The notes beneath the pieces were generated by a model. That model did no database searches and was not told the DNA's origin. It was given only the letters and a program-made list of their open reading frames with translations. From assembly GCA_030604325.1 (NCBI GenBank), contig JAUVWC010000047.1:1-7784 (forward strand): a stretch of DNA of 7,784 nt, read 5' to 3'. This stretch comes from Candidatus Zixiibacteriota bacterium. Its GTDB lineage: Bacteria > Blakebacterota > Blakebacteria > Blakebacterales > Blakebacteraceae. The position numbers were made by a program, and so were the translations under genes. Positions within the stretch are counted from its first letter, which is position 1; every line of letters starts with the position of its first letter. Positions 1-6,051 of this stretch are shown here, one piece after another.

Positions 1-887
1 CGCACCCCTTCCCCTACCAGCGGCTCGAGGGCCATCCACTGATCCAGCCTCATGCAGTCGATAATGAACAGCACCACCCGCCCGGCCACGGCCAACAGCG
101 GAAAGACTGCACGGCCGAGAAGATCAGAGACGAAGAGGGGATGCGAACCGCCAGGGGCCGGCAGGGAGGGTACATCGAAGTCAGCACCCCGGATTCCGGA
201 ACCGGTGCCTAGTGTCTCCTCCAATCCCTCCAGAAGCCGCCGTTGCCAGGGACGCTTGTCGGTAACCCATCCCGGGTACTGCTCGATCACCTGGCGGGCC
301 AGCACACCGTCTGCTTCCTGCTGCAGCGAGGCCAGCGACTGTGCCAGACCCTCGCGGCCTGTCTCGTCGAGCTGGACGCTCCAGTAAGCGAGGGCTTCGG
401 CCAGATCGCCCCACTCCGTCGGCAGGAGCGGTCCGCCCTCCAGCCGGCTGGAGAGCCGCGAGAACTCCTGGGTGTAGTCGCGGGTGAGGGTCTCCTCGCG
501 CAGGCGCCCGCTCTCGAGTATCCGTTTGCACACCGAAAGCACCTGGCTGGGATTGACCGGCTTGGTCAGGAAATCGGTGATAGAGCGGCCGAGCGCCTCC
601 TCCATCAGCCCTTCATCCTCCTGCTTTGTGACCATGACTACGGGAAGATCGGGATGGATCGTCCTGAGACGTTCCAAAACGGCGAGCCCGTCCAGGCCGG
701 GCATGCGCTCGTCGAGAAGCAGCATGTCGAACTTTTCTTCCGCCAGCAGGTCGAGAGCATCCTCGCCGGAGTGGACCGCCGCCACCTCGTAACCCCGCTG
801 TTCCAGGTAGAGGATATGGGGCTGGAGCAGATCGATCTCGTCGTCCGCCCAGAGCAGCCGGAAACGTTCCGACTCCGTCTCGGTCAC
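1..887 (-). CDS. porX: PorX-like response regulator with PglZ domain, 3' end cut by window edge
   Basis: About 295 codons are visible and the gene runs off the left edge. Residues 8-125 form a receiver domain: acidic pocket D15/D16, probable phosphoacceptor D59 in LLLDERMPG, T87, and K109 in FLTKPVNP. Next comes a segment like the PorX linker (REETLTRDYTQEF, about residues 132-144). The start of a PglZ/alkaline-phosphatase-like domain follows, with FIIDCMRLDQW near residue 277, whose Asp is a likely metal ligand. PorX proteins are about 520 residues, so the rest of the catalytic domain is outside the window. In Bacteroidetes, PorX acts with the PorY kinase to control the type IX secretion system, and its PglZ domain is reported to cleave oligonucleotide signals. 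The GTG start at 887 has GAGGG ten bases upstream and lies 14 bases past the mltG stop, so it is probably co-transcribed with mltG. The family call is firm. A role in type IX secretion is inference, since no por or gld gene is visible. Confidence 0.88.
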   Translation of the reverse strand, partial: MTETESERFRLLWADDEIDLLQPHILYLEQRGYEVAAVHSGEDALDLLAEEKFDMLLLDERMPGLDGLAVLERLRTIHPDLPVVMVTKQEDEGLMEEALGRSITDFLTKPVNPSQVLSVCKRILESGRLREETLTRDYTQEFSRLSSRLEGGPLLPTEWGDLAEALAYWSVQLDETGREGLAQSLASLQQEADGVLARQVIEQYPGWVTDKRPWQRRLLEGLEETLGTGSGIRGADFDVPSLPAPGGSHPLFVSDLLGRAVFPLLAVAGRVVLFIIDCMRLDQWMALEPLVGEGV

Positions 888-901
888 AGCCCGGCCATCC
901 C

Positions 902-2089
902 TCAGTATCCCGGCGCCCCGGGTGGGTCCCCCGACGAGCCCGCGGAGGCACCACCCGCTTCCCGGGCGGCACGCCCGCCCACCAGCACACCACTCCCCTG
1001 GCCCCGCTTGGCGGCCACGTGTTCGGCAAAGGTGCGCGAGAAGGCATGCGTCCCGTCCCCCCGGGCCACGAAATAGAGGTAATTCACCCCGGCAGGCGAG
1101 ATCGCCGCCATCAGGCTGGCGGCCCCTGCATTGGCAATGGGACCCGGCGGCAGCCCGCGCACCCTGTAAGTGTTGTAGGGGGAGTTGACCTGGAGGTCCT
1201 TCTCATACAGCCTCCGTTTGAACCGGCCCAGCGCGTAGAGAACGGTCGCACACGACTCGAGCCGCATGCCCCTCCTCAACCGGTTGTGGAAGACCGCGCT
1301 TATTATCCGCCGTTCCTCGCCGGTGGCCGCCTCCCGCTCGATGATGCTGGCGAGTGTGACCACCTCGTGACGGGTCATACCAAGTTCCGCGGCCGCCTCA
1401 CCGAGCCGCCGCTGCCATAGATCCGTGAAGTGGCCCACCATCAGGCGTAGCACCTCTGCGGCGGGCATGCGGTAGTAGATATTATAGGTCTCGGGCAGCA
1501 AGTAGCCCTCCAGGCTGGGGGGAAGGGGCGCCCCCTCCTCGGGTGGGAGTAAGCCGGCAATAAAGGCACTGTCGGCAAGCATCGTAATGAAAGCCACCGA
1601 GTCCACCTGGGCCTCACGGGAGACGATGGAGGCTATCTGCAGGGCGCGCAGCCCTTCGGGAATCGTAACCAGCTCACGGGCGGTCCCGCCGCGTGTAAGG
1701 CGGCTGAGCACGTCGAGGATTCTCTCCCCGCCCGCGAAATGGTAGCGTCCCGCCTGTAGGGACCGGTCGGCGAAGGTTATACGGGCGGCCAGCACCAGAT
1801 CACCGGCGCGCCGGACTATCCCCTCCTCTTCCAGCCTGGCGGCCACACCGGCGGGGGTTGATCCCTGTTCCACGACAATCACTGCGGGCTGGCCTGCCGG
1901 CGTGGGGCCGGGACCCCAGAAAAGTTCGGCCGCATAGATACTCACCAGGGCCGCCACGGCGAACCCCGCCAACAGCGTGAGGCTGGCGTAAGGGTGCAGC
2001 CTGCGGCGCCCACCCAGCAGGAGCAGGAGGGCGATGAGAAAGAGGGGACCGGCAACCCAGGCCAGCGGCATGTACTCAACAGGGCTCAC
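902..2089 (-). CDS. mltG: Endolytic peptidoglycan transglycosylase MltG (YceG family)
   Basis: MltG cleaves nascent glycan strands in the periplasm at the inner-membrane face and is thought to terminate their elongation. From the GTG start the product is 395 residues. It has two hydrophobic helices (about 8-25 and 34-53) separated by an Arg-rich GRRRLH loop, then a LysM-like segment (about 67-130), then the YceG catalytic region. Family signatures are LEGYLLPETYNI (about 193-204), LASIIEREA with probable catalytic Glu at about 251, FHNRLRRGMRLES, and NSPYNTYRVRGLPPGPIANAG (about 302-322). The C-terminal 30 residues are Gly/Ala/Ser-rich and probably disordered. I chose GTG at 2089 because it overlaps the ruvX stop (GTGA) and has AGGAGG ten bases upstream. 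An ATG at 2116 would make the ribosome-binding site part of the coding sequence, and an ATG at 2071 has no good site. Relatives usually have one membrane helix, so the extra one is notable. Confidence 0.95.
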   Translation of the reverse strand: MSPVEYMPLAWVAGPLFLIALLLLLGGRRRLHPYASLTLLAGFAVAALVSIYAAELFWGPGPTPAGQPAVIVVEQGSTPAGVAARLEEEGIVRRAGDLVLAARITFADRSLQAGRYHFAGGERILDVLSRLTRGGTARELVTIPEGLRALQIASIVSREAQVDSVAFITMLADSAFIAGLLPPEEGAPLPPSLEGYLLPETYNIYYRMPAAEVLRLMVGHFTDLWQRRLGEAAAELGMTRHEVVTLASIIEREAATGEERRIISAVFHNRLRRGMRLESCATVLYALGRFKRRLYEKDLQVNSPYNTYRVRGLPPGPIANAGAASLMAAISPAGVNYLYFVARGDGTHAFSRTFAEHVAAKRGQGSGVLVGGRAAREAGGASAGSSGDPPGAPGY

Positions 2090-2550
2090 TGCGTCGATTC
2101 CTCCTCTTTCCCCCACGGGATGCCCGAGCGGTCGGCACTGTCGAGCCAGCTCTGGAGCAGCAGGACAGCAGCAGCTCTGTCCACCAGCCCCCGCGCGCGT
2201 GCCCGTCGGTCCGTAACACCCGCCTCCCTCTGTATTCGTCCGGCCTGAGCAGTGGTCAGCCGTTCATCCCAAAGGATCACGGGCCGTGCGAACCAGCCCT
2301 TCAGCCTGCGTGTGAAGTTCTCCACTGCCTCACACTGCTCTCCCCGGGTGCCGTCCATATTAAGAGGATAGCCAACCAGAAATTGTTCCGGCTGTTGTTC
2401 GGCCACCAGATCCTGCAGCTGGCGGTGGAGCTGCTTCCAACCGCTGAATTCTATCGTTGCCAGGCCGGCAGCAACACCTATCTCCTCATCGCCCACCGCC
2501 ACTCCCATCCTGCGCTGGCCGTAATCGAGAGCCACTACCTTCGCGCTCAT
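2086..2550 (-). CDS. ruvX: Putative pre-16S rRNA nuclease / Holliday junction resolvase-like protein (YqgF family)
   Basis: The product is 154 residues, the usual size of YqgF/RuvX, an RNase H-fold nuclease implicated in 5' maturation of pre-16S rRNA and in some species in Holliday-junction cleavage. Visible signatures are VALDYGQRRMGVAVGD with catalytic Asp at 9, FLVGYPLNMDG (57-67), LWDERLTTAQA (93-103) and GLVDRAAAVLLLQ with the third acidic residue at 124, so the active site looks intact. The ATG at 2550 has GGGGAGG ten bases upstream, and the protein begins directly with the first beta strand, as expected. It is the first gene of a minus-strand operon with mltG and the porX-like gene, and its TGA overlaps the mltG GTG. 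The reading frame stays open far upstream, but that part is antisense to the neighbouring barrel gene and is not coding. Confidence 0.95.
   Translation of the reverse strand: MSAKVVALDYGQRRMGVAVGDEEIGVAAGLATIEFSGWKQLHRQLQDLVAEQQPEQFLVGYPLNMDGTRGEQCEAVENFTRRLKGWFARPVILWDERLTTAQAGRIQREAGVTDRRARARGLVDRAAAVLLLQSWLDSADRSGIPWGKEEESTQ
2100..2105 (-). promoter_or_regulatory. Ribosome-binding site that sets the mltG start
   Basis: A perfect AGGAGG (minus strand) lies inside the end of ruvX, ten bases before the GTG at 2089. The same ten-base spacing separates the Shine-Dalgarno sequences and starts of ruvX, the porX-like gene and rfbA. This supports GTG at 2089 over the ATG at 2116, and it suggests translational coupling of mltG to ruvX. 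Confidence 0.75.
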
Positions 2551-2588
2551 GCTACCACGGCCTCCCCATGCAGTATATTCATGCCCGA

Positions 2589-2617
2589 ATGATAGGCCGT
2601 CGGCGCCGTGTGAACAA
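2589..2617 (-). promoter_or_regulatory. Candidate sigma70-type promoter for ruvX-mltG-porX
   Basis: Reading the minus strand, TTGTTC (2617-2612) is followed after exactly 17 bases by TATCAT (2594-2589). The -10 box matches TATAAT at five of six positions and the -35 keeps the TTG core. Transcription would begin about 30 bases before the ruvX ATG. If the host uses the Bacteroidetes-type promoter consensus (TTTG / TAnnTTTG), this match could be fortuitous. Confidence 0.5.
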
Positions 2618-2731
2618 GAAATTGGGGCCGTGCCCGCAGTTGCAGCCATCCGGGAAAATACATTTCTTAGTGCGGCGCCAACTGGTGAAGAGTCCCTCGC
2701 AGTGACTAACATGTAAGCATTACCCTTATCC

Positions 2732-2742
2732 GAGGTCACCTC
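2732..2742 (+). repeat. Odd-length palindrome over the barrel-gene ribosome-binding site
   Basis: GAGGT-C-ACCTC is a perfect five-base-arm palindrome directly before the TTG at 2743. Its left arm holds the GAGG that would serve that start. The one-base centre rules out an RNA hairpin closed as written, but it fits a small DNA operator. Chance occurrence is quite possible. The rest of the 192-base divergent gap (2551-2742) shows no convincing plus-strand promoter to my eye. Confidence 0.25.
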
Positions 2743-5064
2743 TTGGAGGATCACAGCCTGCATCTGCTGCCATCGGCATTCAGGGCCGTTCTGCTGGCCG
2801 CACTGGTCGGATTTGCCTCTCCGGCCGCAGCCTCGGACCAGGGCCTCGCTCCAGGCGCGGACCGTAACAGGAACGAAGATCCGAATGCCACCGACATCGG
2901 GGCTGTGGAGACCCGTGGTACCATCAGGATCGATGGGGTGGTGGATGCCGAGGAATGGGCCGGTGCCCCCATCGTAAGCGACTTCACCGCCCGCAACCCG
3001 ATAGAAGGGGCCGCACCGAGCCAGCGCACCGAGGTCCGCCTCCTCTACACGCGATCCCACCTCTACGTCGCCTTTTCCTGCTACGACACAGAACCTGACA
3101 GGATCGTCTACCGGGTGAGCACCCGCGATTCGTGGCTTCTGCAGTGCGACAAGGTTCAGCTCGATATCGACCCCTACCACGATCACCGGCATTCCTACCA
3201 TTTCGCGGTGGGAGTTGCCAATAATCAGATCGACGCCTACGGGATAGACATCAACTGGGACGGTGTGTGGGATTCCGCCACGACGATCACCGATGAGGGC
3301 TGGTTTGCGGAATTGGCCATCCCCTTCTCGATCCTTCGCTTCGAGCCGCAGGCCTCGCAGACGTTCGGCATCAATTTCAGCCGCGACATCCCGCGTACGA
3401 AGGAGGACCTGTCCTGGAGGACGTGGAAGCGCAACGACTGGTCGCGCGTGGACAAATACGGACACCTGGAAGACCTGCAAGGCCTGCGCAGCGGCCACGA
3501 CCTGGAACTCATGCCCTACGTCAAGGCCAATGGCCAACAGTACTACCGCAGCTCCGCCGATCCGGTCGGATATCTCTCTGAGGGGCTTGCCGATGTGGGA
3601 CTGGACCTGAAGTACGGTCTCACCAGTAACCTCGCCCTCGACGTGGCCCTCAACCCCGATTTCGGCCAGATATCCCCCGACGCGGAACAGATCACCGTCA
3701 CCCGCTACGAGCGCTACTACCGCGAGCTGCGCCCCTTCTTCCAAGAAGGTCAGGCCGTGTTCCGCACCCCGCTGCAGATCTTCTTCAGCCGCCGCATCGG
3801 CAAACAGATCTCCGGCGATGTGGAAGCGAACCTCCTGGCCGGCGTCAAGCTGATCGGCCGCACCGGCCGGTACCAGATCGGGCTCATCAACGCGGCCACT
3901 GAGCGTAAGGCTTACACCGTGGCCTACGGCGACTCGGTATACGAAGGGTTAGAGCCGATGGCCAACTTCGCCGTGTTGCGTCTGGAGCGGGATATCTTCT
4001 CCCGCTCCAGCGTGGGCATCCTGGCCGCCAGCAAGGACACGCGCTCGGGCGGCGGCAAGGCCCCCTATCAGCGCTCCCTCGGGGCCGACCTGAGCCTGAG
4101 ATTCAGCGACAACCACTACGTAACCGCCATGCTGGCCCGCAGCGTCAATCCCGGCCAGGAAGGCAATGACTGGGCGGGCCAGATCAAGGCGGGGCTGCGT
4201 TCCGACCGGTGGGAATACGAGGGAGAGTTCAACTACCTGGGTCCCGAGTTCGATGTAAATCAGATCGGCTACATTACCCAGGTGGACCGCCGCCGCTTCG
4301 GGTGGAACCTGGGGTGGAAACCGCGCCCTGAGAAGCACGGTATCCGCCGCATCGAGCTGAAGACCAGCGGCCAGGCATCCCGGAACTTCGCCGGCCTCTA
4401 CACACACGGCCGCTACGGCCTGGAGGTGAAGGTCCAGACCATGGGCTACACCGAGATGGAGGTCAAGGCCACCCTCAATGACACCCGCTGGAAGGATGTC
4501 TACGCCGACAACCCCCAGTACACCTCGGTCGAGGCCCGCCCCTACCGCGGCCGCAACTACAGCCTCAGCTTCAATACCGACCGCAGCCTCGACTACTCCT
4601 TCAACGCCAGCGCCAGCTCCGGGAACTTCCTCGATTACAATGACTACTACTGGGGATCGAACCGGACGATCCGATCCGGTTTCAGCTTCCGGCCCAGCCC
4701 CCGTTTCTCGGGCAGCGTAAGTCTATCCCACGTCCGGGAATACTTCCGGGACGGACGGCTGGACGAGACGAAGAACCTCCTGGTAACACGGGCCTCCTAC
4801 TACTTCACGTCGAACCTTTCGGTGAAGATCTACAACCAGTTCCGTTTCTTCACCAATACCGATTCCGTGGTGAAGGACAGCGCAGCCAATACCCTGAACC
4901 TGGTTCTCTCCTATTTCCTTAACGCCAAGAGCATTCTCTACGTGGTGTACAACGAGAGAAGGGAGGACGATATCGCCGATTGGGAATACTACGAGCGCTA
5001 CGGCCGCCTGCCGCTGAGCGAACGCGCGCTGCTTATCAAGCTTACCTACTGGTTCAGTCTCTAG
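2743..5064 (+). CDS. Secreted/outer-membrane protein with CBM9-like domain and DUF5916-type barrel
   Basis: The product is 773 residues if started at TTG 2743. An N-terminal hydrophobic stretch ending SPAAA looks like a signal peptide, with cleavage near residue 30. Residues about 58-250 resemble the CBM9-like sugar-binding fold (IRIDGVVDAEEW, LYVAFSCYD, WFAELAIPFSILRF). Residues about 285-350 carry the DUF5916 hallmark: NPDFGQISPDAEQ, then RYYRELRPFFQEGQAVF and FFSRRIG. The remainder has alternating aromatic beta strands and ends LIKLTYWFSL, a typical outer-membrane barrel insertion signal. The family is common in Bacteroidetes and Gemmatimonadetes and its biochemical role is not established. 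Carbohydrate or ligand binding is suggested only by the N-domain. There is no nearby SusC/SusD pair. The start is uncertain: TTG 2743 has GAGG seven bases upstream, while CTG 2758 has the better GGAGG eight bases upstream and a less acidic signal-peptide head. No in-frame ATG precedes the signal peptide. Confidence 0.85.
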   Translation: MEDHSLHLLPSAFRAVLLAALVGFASPAAASDQGLAPGADRNRNEDPNATDIGAVETRGTIRIDGVVDAEEWAGAPIVSDFTARNPIEGAAPSQRTEVRLLYTRSHLYVAFSCYDTEPDRIVYRVSTRDSWLLQCDKVQLDIDPYHDHRHSYHFAVGVANNQIDAYGIDINWDGVWDSATTITDEGWFAELAIPFSILRFEPQASQTFGINFSRDIPRTKEDLSWRTWKRNDWSRVDKYGHLEDLQGLRSGHDLELMPYVKANGQQYYRSSADPVGYLSEGLADVGLDLKYGLTSNLALDVALNPDFGQISPDAEQITVTRYERYYRELRPFFQEGQAVFRTPLQIFFSRRIGKQISGDVEANLLAGVKLIGRTGRYQIGLINAATERKAYTVAYGDSVYEGLEPMANFAVLRLERDIFSRSSVGILAASKDTRSGGGKAPYQRSLGADLSLRFSDNHYVTAMLARSVNPGQEGNDWAGQIKAGLRSDRWEYEGEFNYLGPEFDVNQIGYITQVDRRRFGWNLGWKPRPEKHGIRRIELKTSGQASRNFAGLYTHGRYGLEVKVQTMGYTEMEVKATLNDTRWKDVYADNPQYTSVEARPYRGRNYSLSFNTDRSLDYSFNASASSGNFLDYNDYYWGSNRTIRSGFSFRPSPRFSGSVSLSHVREYFRDGRLDETKNLLVTRASYYFTSNLSVKIYNQFRFFTNTDSVVKDSAANTLNLVLSYFLNAKSILYVVYNERREDDIADWEYYERYGRLPLSERALLIKLTYWFSL

Positions 5065-5068
5065 TGTC

Positions 5069-5095
5069 CCGAATCAGAAATCCGTCGGAATTCGG
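5069..5095 (+). repeat. Stem-loop just after the barrel gene stop
   Basis: CCGAAT (5069-5074) and ATTCGG (5090-5095) are perfect six-base inverted arms with a 15-base loop, followed by TTTAG. The position five bases past the TAG fits a weak terminator or an mRNA 3'-end hairpin. The loop is long and the T tract is only three bases, so termination is doubtful. Confidence 0.35.
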
Positions 5096-5104
5096 TTTAG
5101 TATC

Positions 5105-5146
5105 CCGGAGAAACGCTCCGGCAGGCTCCTGGGGGAGACGATCCCC
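5105..5146 (+). repeat. Two tandem stem-loops between the barrel gene and rfbA
   Basis: CCGGAG (5105-5110) pairs with CTCCGG (5116-5121) across the five-base loop AAACG. GGGGA (5132-5136) pairs with TCCCC (5142-5146) across GACGA. A competing stem is possible between CTCC (5126-5129) and GGAG (5134-5137), which would exclude the second hairpin. No T tract follows, so these are not canonical rho-independent terminators. They may protect the 3' end of the upstream transcript or form part of an rfbA leader. Confidence 0.5.
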
Positions 5147-5155
5147 TCGCACACC

Positions 5156-5184
5156 TTGACCATTGAGTAACCGTTGTCTAGGTT
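5156..5184 (+). promoter_or_regulatory. Candidate promoter for rfbA-rfbB
   Basis: TTGACC (5156-5161) is five of six to the sigma70 -35 box. After a 17-base spacer, TAGGTT (5179-5184) keeps the TA...T frame of the -10 box but otherwise matches poorly. A start here would leave a leader of roughly 60 bases before the rfbA ATG and would place the tandem hairpins upstream of the transcript. Confidence 0.35.
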
Positions 5185-5251
5185 GAATGCTTCCGACGCA
5201 ACCACGTCCGCCGTTATCGATTAAGGCTCTTCATCAAGGGGCAAATAATCC

Positions 5252-5983
5252 ATGAAAGGTGTCGTCCTGGCCGGAGGTTTGGGGACCCGGCTCCATCCAT
5301 TGACGAAGGTCACCAACAAGCACCTCCTCCCCGTGTACAAGATGCCGATGATCTACTACCCCATTGAGGCTCTAGTGCAGGGGGGTATCGACGAGATCAT
5401 GATCGTAACCGGAGGCAACAACGCCGGCGACTTTCTCCGCCTGCTAGGAAACGGCAAGGAGTTCGGTCTCTCCCACATCAACTACACCTACCAGGAGGGT
5501 GAGGGAGGAATCGCCGAAGCATTGAGGCTCTGCCGCGATTTCGTCGATGAAGACCAGGTGACGGTTGTACTGGGGGACAACATTATCCAGAAGAGCATTA
5601 AAGAGCATGTCGACGCCTTCCGGGCACAGGGAAAGGGAGGTCGCATCCTTCTAAAAGAGGTTGAGGATCCAGAGCGGTTCGGCGTCGCCCGCCTGGAGGG
5701 TGACCGGATTGTGGAGATCATCGAAAAACCGGCCGATCCTCCTTCGCCGTATGCCGTTACAGGTATCTACTTCTACGATGCCCAGGTTTGGGATGTAATC
5801 GACTCCCTCGAGCCTTCCGACCGGAACGAACTGGAAATCACCGATGTGAACAACTTCTATATCAACCAGGGCGCGATGGAGTACAGCATCCTCGAGGGGT
5901 GGTGGACCGACGCCGGTACGTTCGAGTCGTTGAGGAGAGCCACCGAGTTTGTCGCCGCAACGGGCGCCAACAACCCCGACTGA
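5252..5983 (+). CDS. rfbA: Glucose-1-phosphate thymidylyltransferase, short form (RmlA/RfbA)
   Basis: The enzyme joins glucose-1-phosphate to dTTP, giving dTDP-glucose and pyrophosphate in the cytoplasm, the first step of dTDP-rhamnose and related deoxysugar pathways. Visible motifs are the nucleotide-binding signature GGLGTRLHPLT (8-18), TNKHLLPVYKMPMIYYP (21-37), LGDN (107-110) with a metal-binding Asp, RFGVARLEG (142-150), IEKP (157-160), VTGIYFYD (169-176), NELEITDVNNFY (192-203) and WWTDAGTFESL (217-227). At 243 residues it is the short type, without the C-terminal extension of the enterobacterial enzyme of about 290 residues. The ATG at 5252 has AAGGGG ten bases upstream. The gene is followed by rfbB after 68 bases, which strongly supports dTDP-glucose synthesis rather than another nucleotide sugar. 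Nucleotide preference cannot be proven from sequence alone. Confidence 0.92.
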   Translation: MKGVVLAGGLGTRLHPLTKVTNKHLLPVYKMPMIYYPIEALVQGGIDEIMIVTGGNNAGDFLRLLGNGKEFGLSHINYTYQEGEGGIAEALRLCRDFVDEDQVTVVLGDNIIQKSIKEHVDAFRAQGKGGRILLKEVEDPERFGVARLEGDRIVEIIEKPADPPSPYAVTGIYFYDAQVWDVIDSLEPSDRNELEITDVNNFYINQGAMEYSILEGWWTDAGTFESLRRATEFVAATGANNPD

Positions 5984-6006
5984 CGGTCTCATGCCGCACC
6001 ATCACC

Positions 6007-6038
6007 GCCCTCCATTCGACAGGCCCAACCGGGAGGGC
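6007..6038 (+). repeat. Stem-loop upstream of the rfbB ribosome-binding site
   Basis: GCCCTCC (6007-6013) and GGAGGGC (6032-6038) are perfect seven-base inverted arms with an 18-base loop, in the 68-base gap between rfbA and rfbB. The 3' arm ends two bases before the AGGAGG that serves rfbB. CCTCC in the 5' arm (6009-6013) could pair with GGAGG at 6041-6045 instead, which would mask the ribosome-binding site. Confidence 0.5.
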
Positions 6039-6039
6039 T

Positions 6040-6045
6040 AGGAGG
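6040..6045 (+). promoter_or_regulatory. Ribosome-binding site that sets the rfbB start
   Basis: A perfect AGGAGG lies six bases before the GTG at 6052, and no in-frame ATG lies near the start of the Rossmann fold. The open frame continues 88 codons further upstream but there overlaps rfbA in another frame, so this site decides the start. Confidence 0.8.
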
Positions 6046-6051
6046 CAGGCC

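Noticed and set aside
243..1076. 277-codon plus-strand open frame
   Set aside because: It is antisense across the porX-like gene and the end of mltG, crossing their junction, with no motif and low-complexity Pro/Arg/Ser at its end.
2572..2577. TATACT (minus strand) as a second -10 box for ruvX
   Set aside because: No -35-like hexamer lies about 17 bases upstream, and the 2589-2617 pair is clearly better.
2551..2742. Search for a plus-strand sigma70 promoter for the barrel gene
   Set aside because: TTGCAG at 2640 and TACATT at 2659 are only 13 bases apart, and GTGACT at 2702 is followed by a poor -10 box. Neither is good enough to annotate.
2551..3744. Long minus-strand open frame continuing upstream of ruvX, opposite the barrel gene
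   Set aside because: It is antisense to a gene with clear domain signatures, shows no recognisable motif, and RuvX homology begins exactly at the ATG at 2550. GC-rich third positions keep the opposite frame free of stops.
4478..4720. Thr/Pro/Ala-rich 80-codon plus-strand frame
   Set aside because: It lies wholly within the barrel gene in another frame; the composition reflects out-of-frame reading of Tyr/Asn/Ser codons.
5132..5146. Second tandem hairpin as a rho-independent terminator
   Set aside because: No run of T follows the stem on the plus strand.
5788..6051. 88-codon in-frame extension before rfbB
   Set aside because: It overlaps rfbA in another frame, and the RfbB Rossmann fold starts right after GTG 6052 with a perfect ribosome-binding site.
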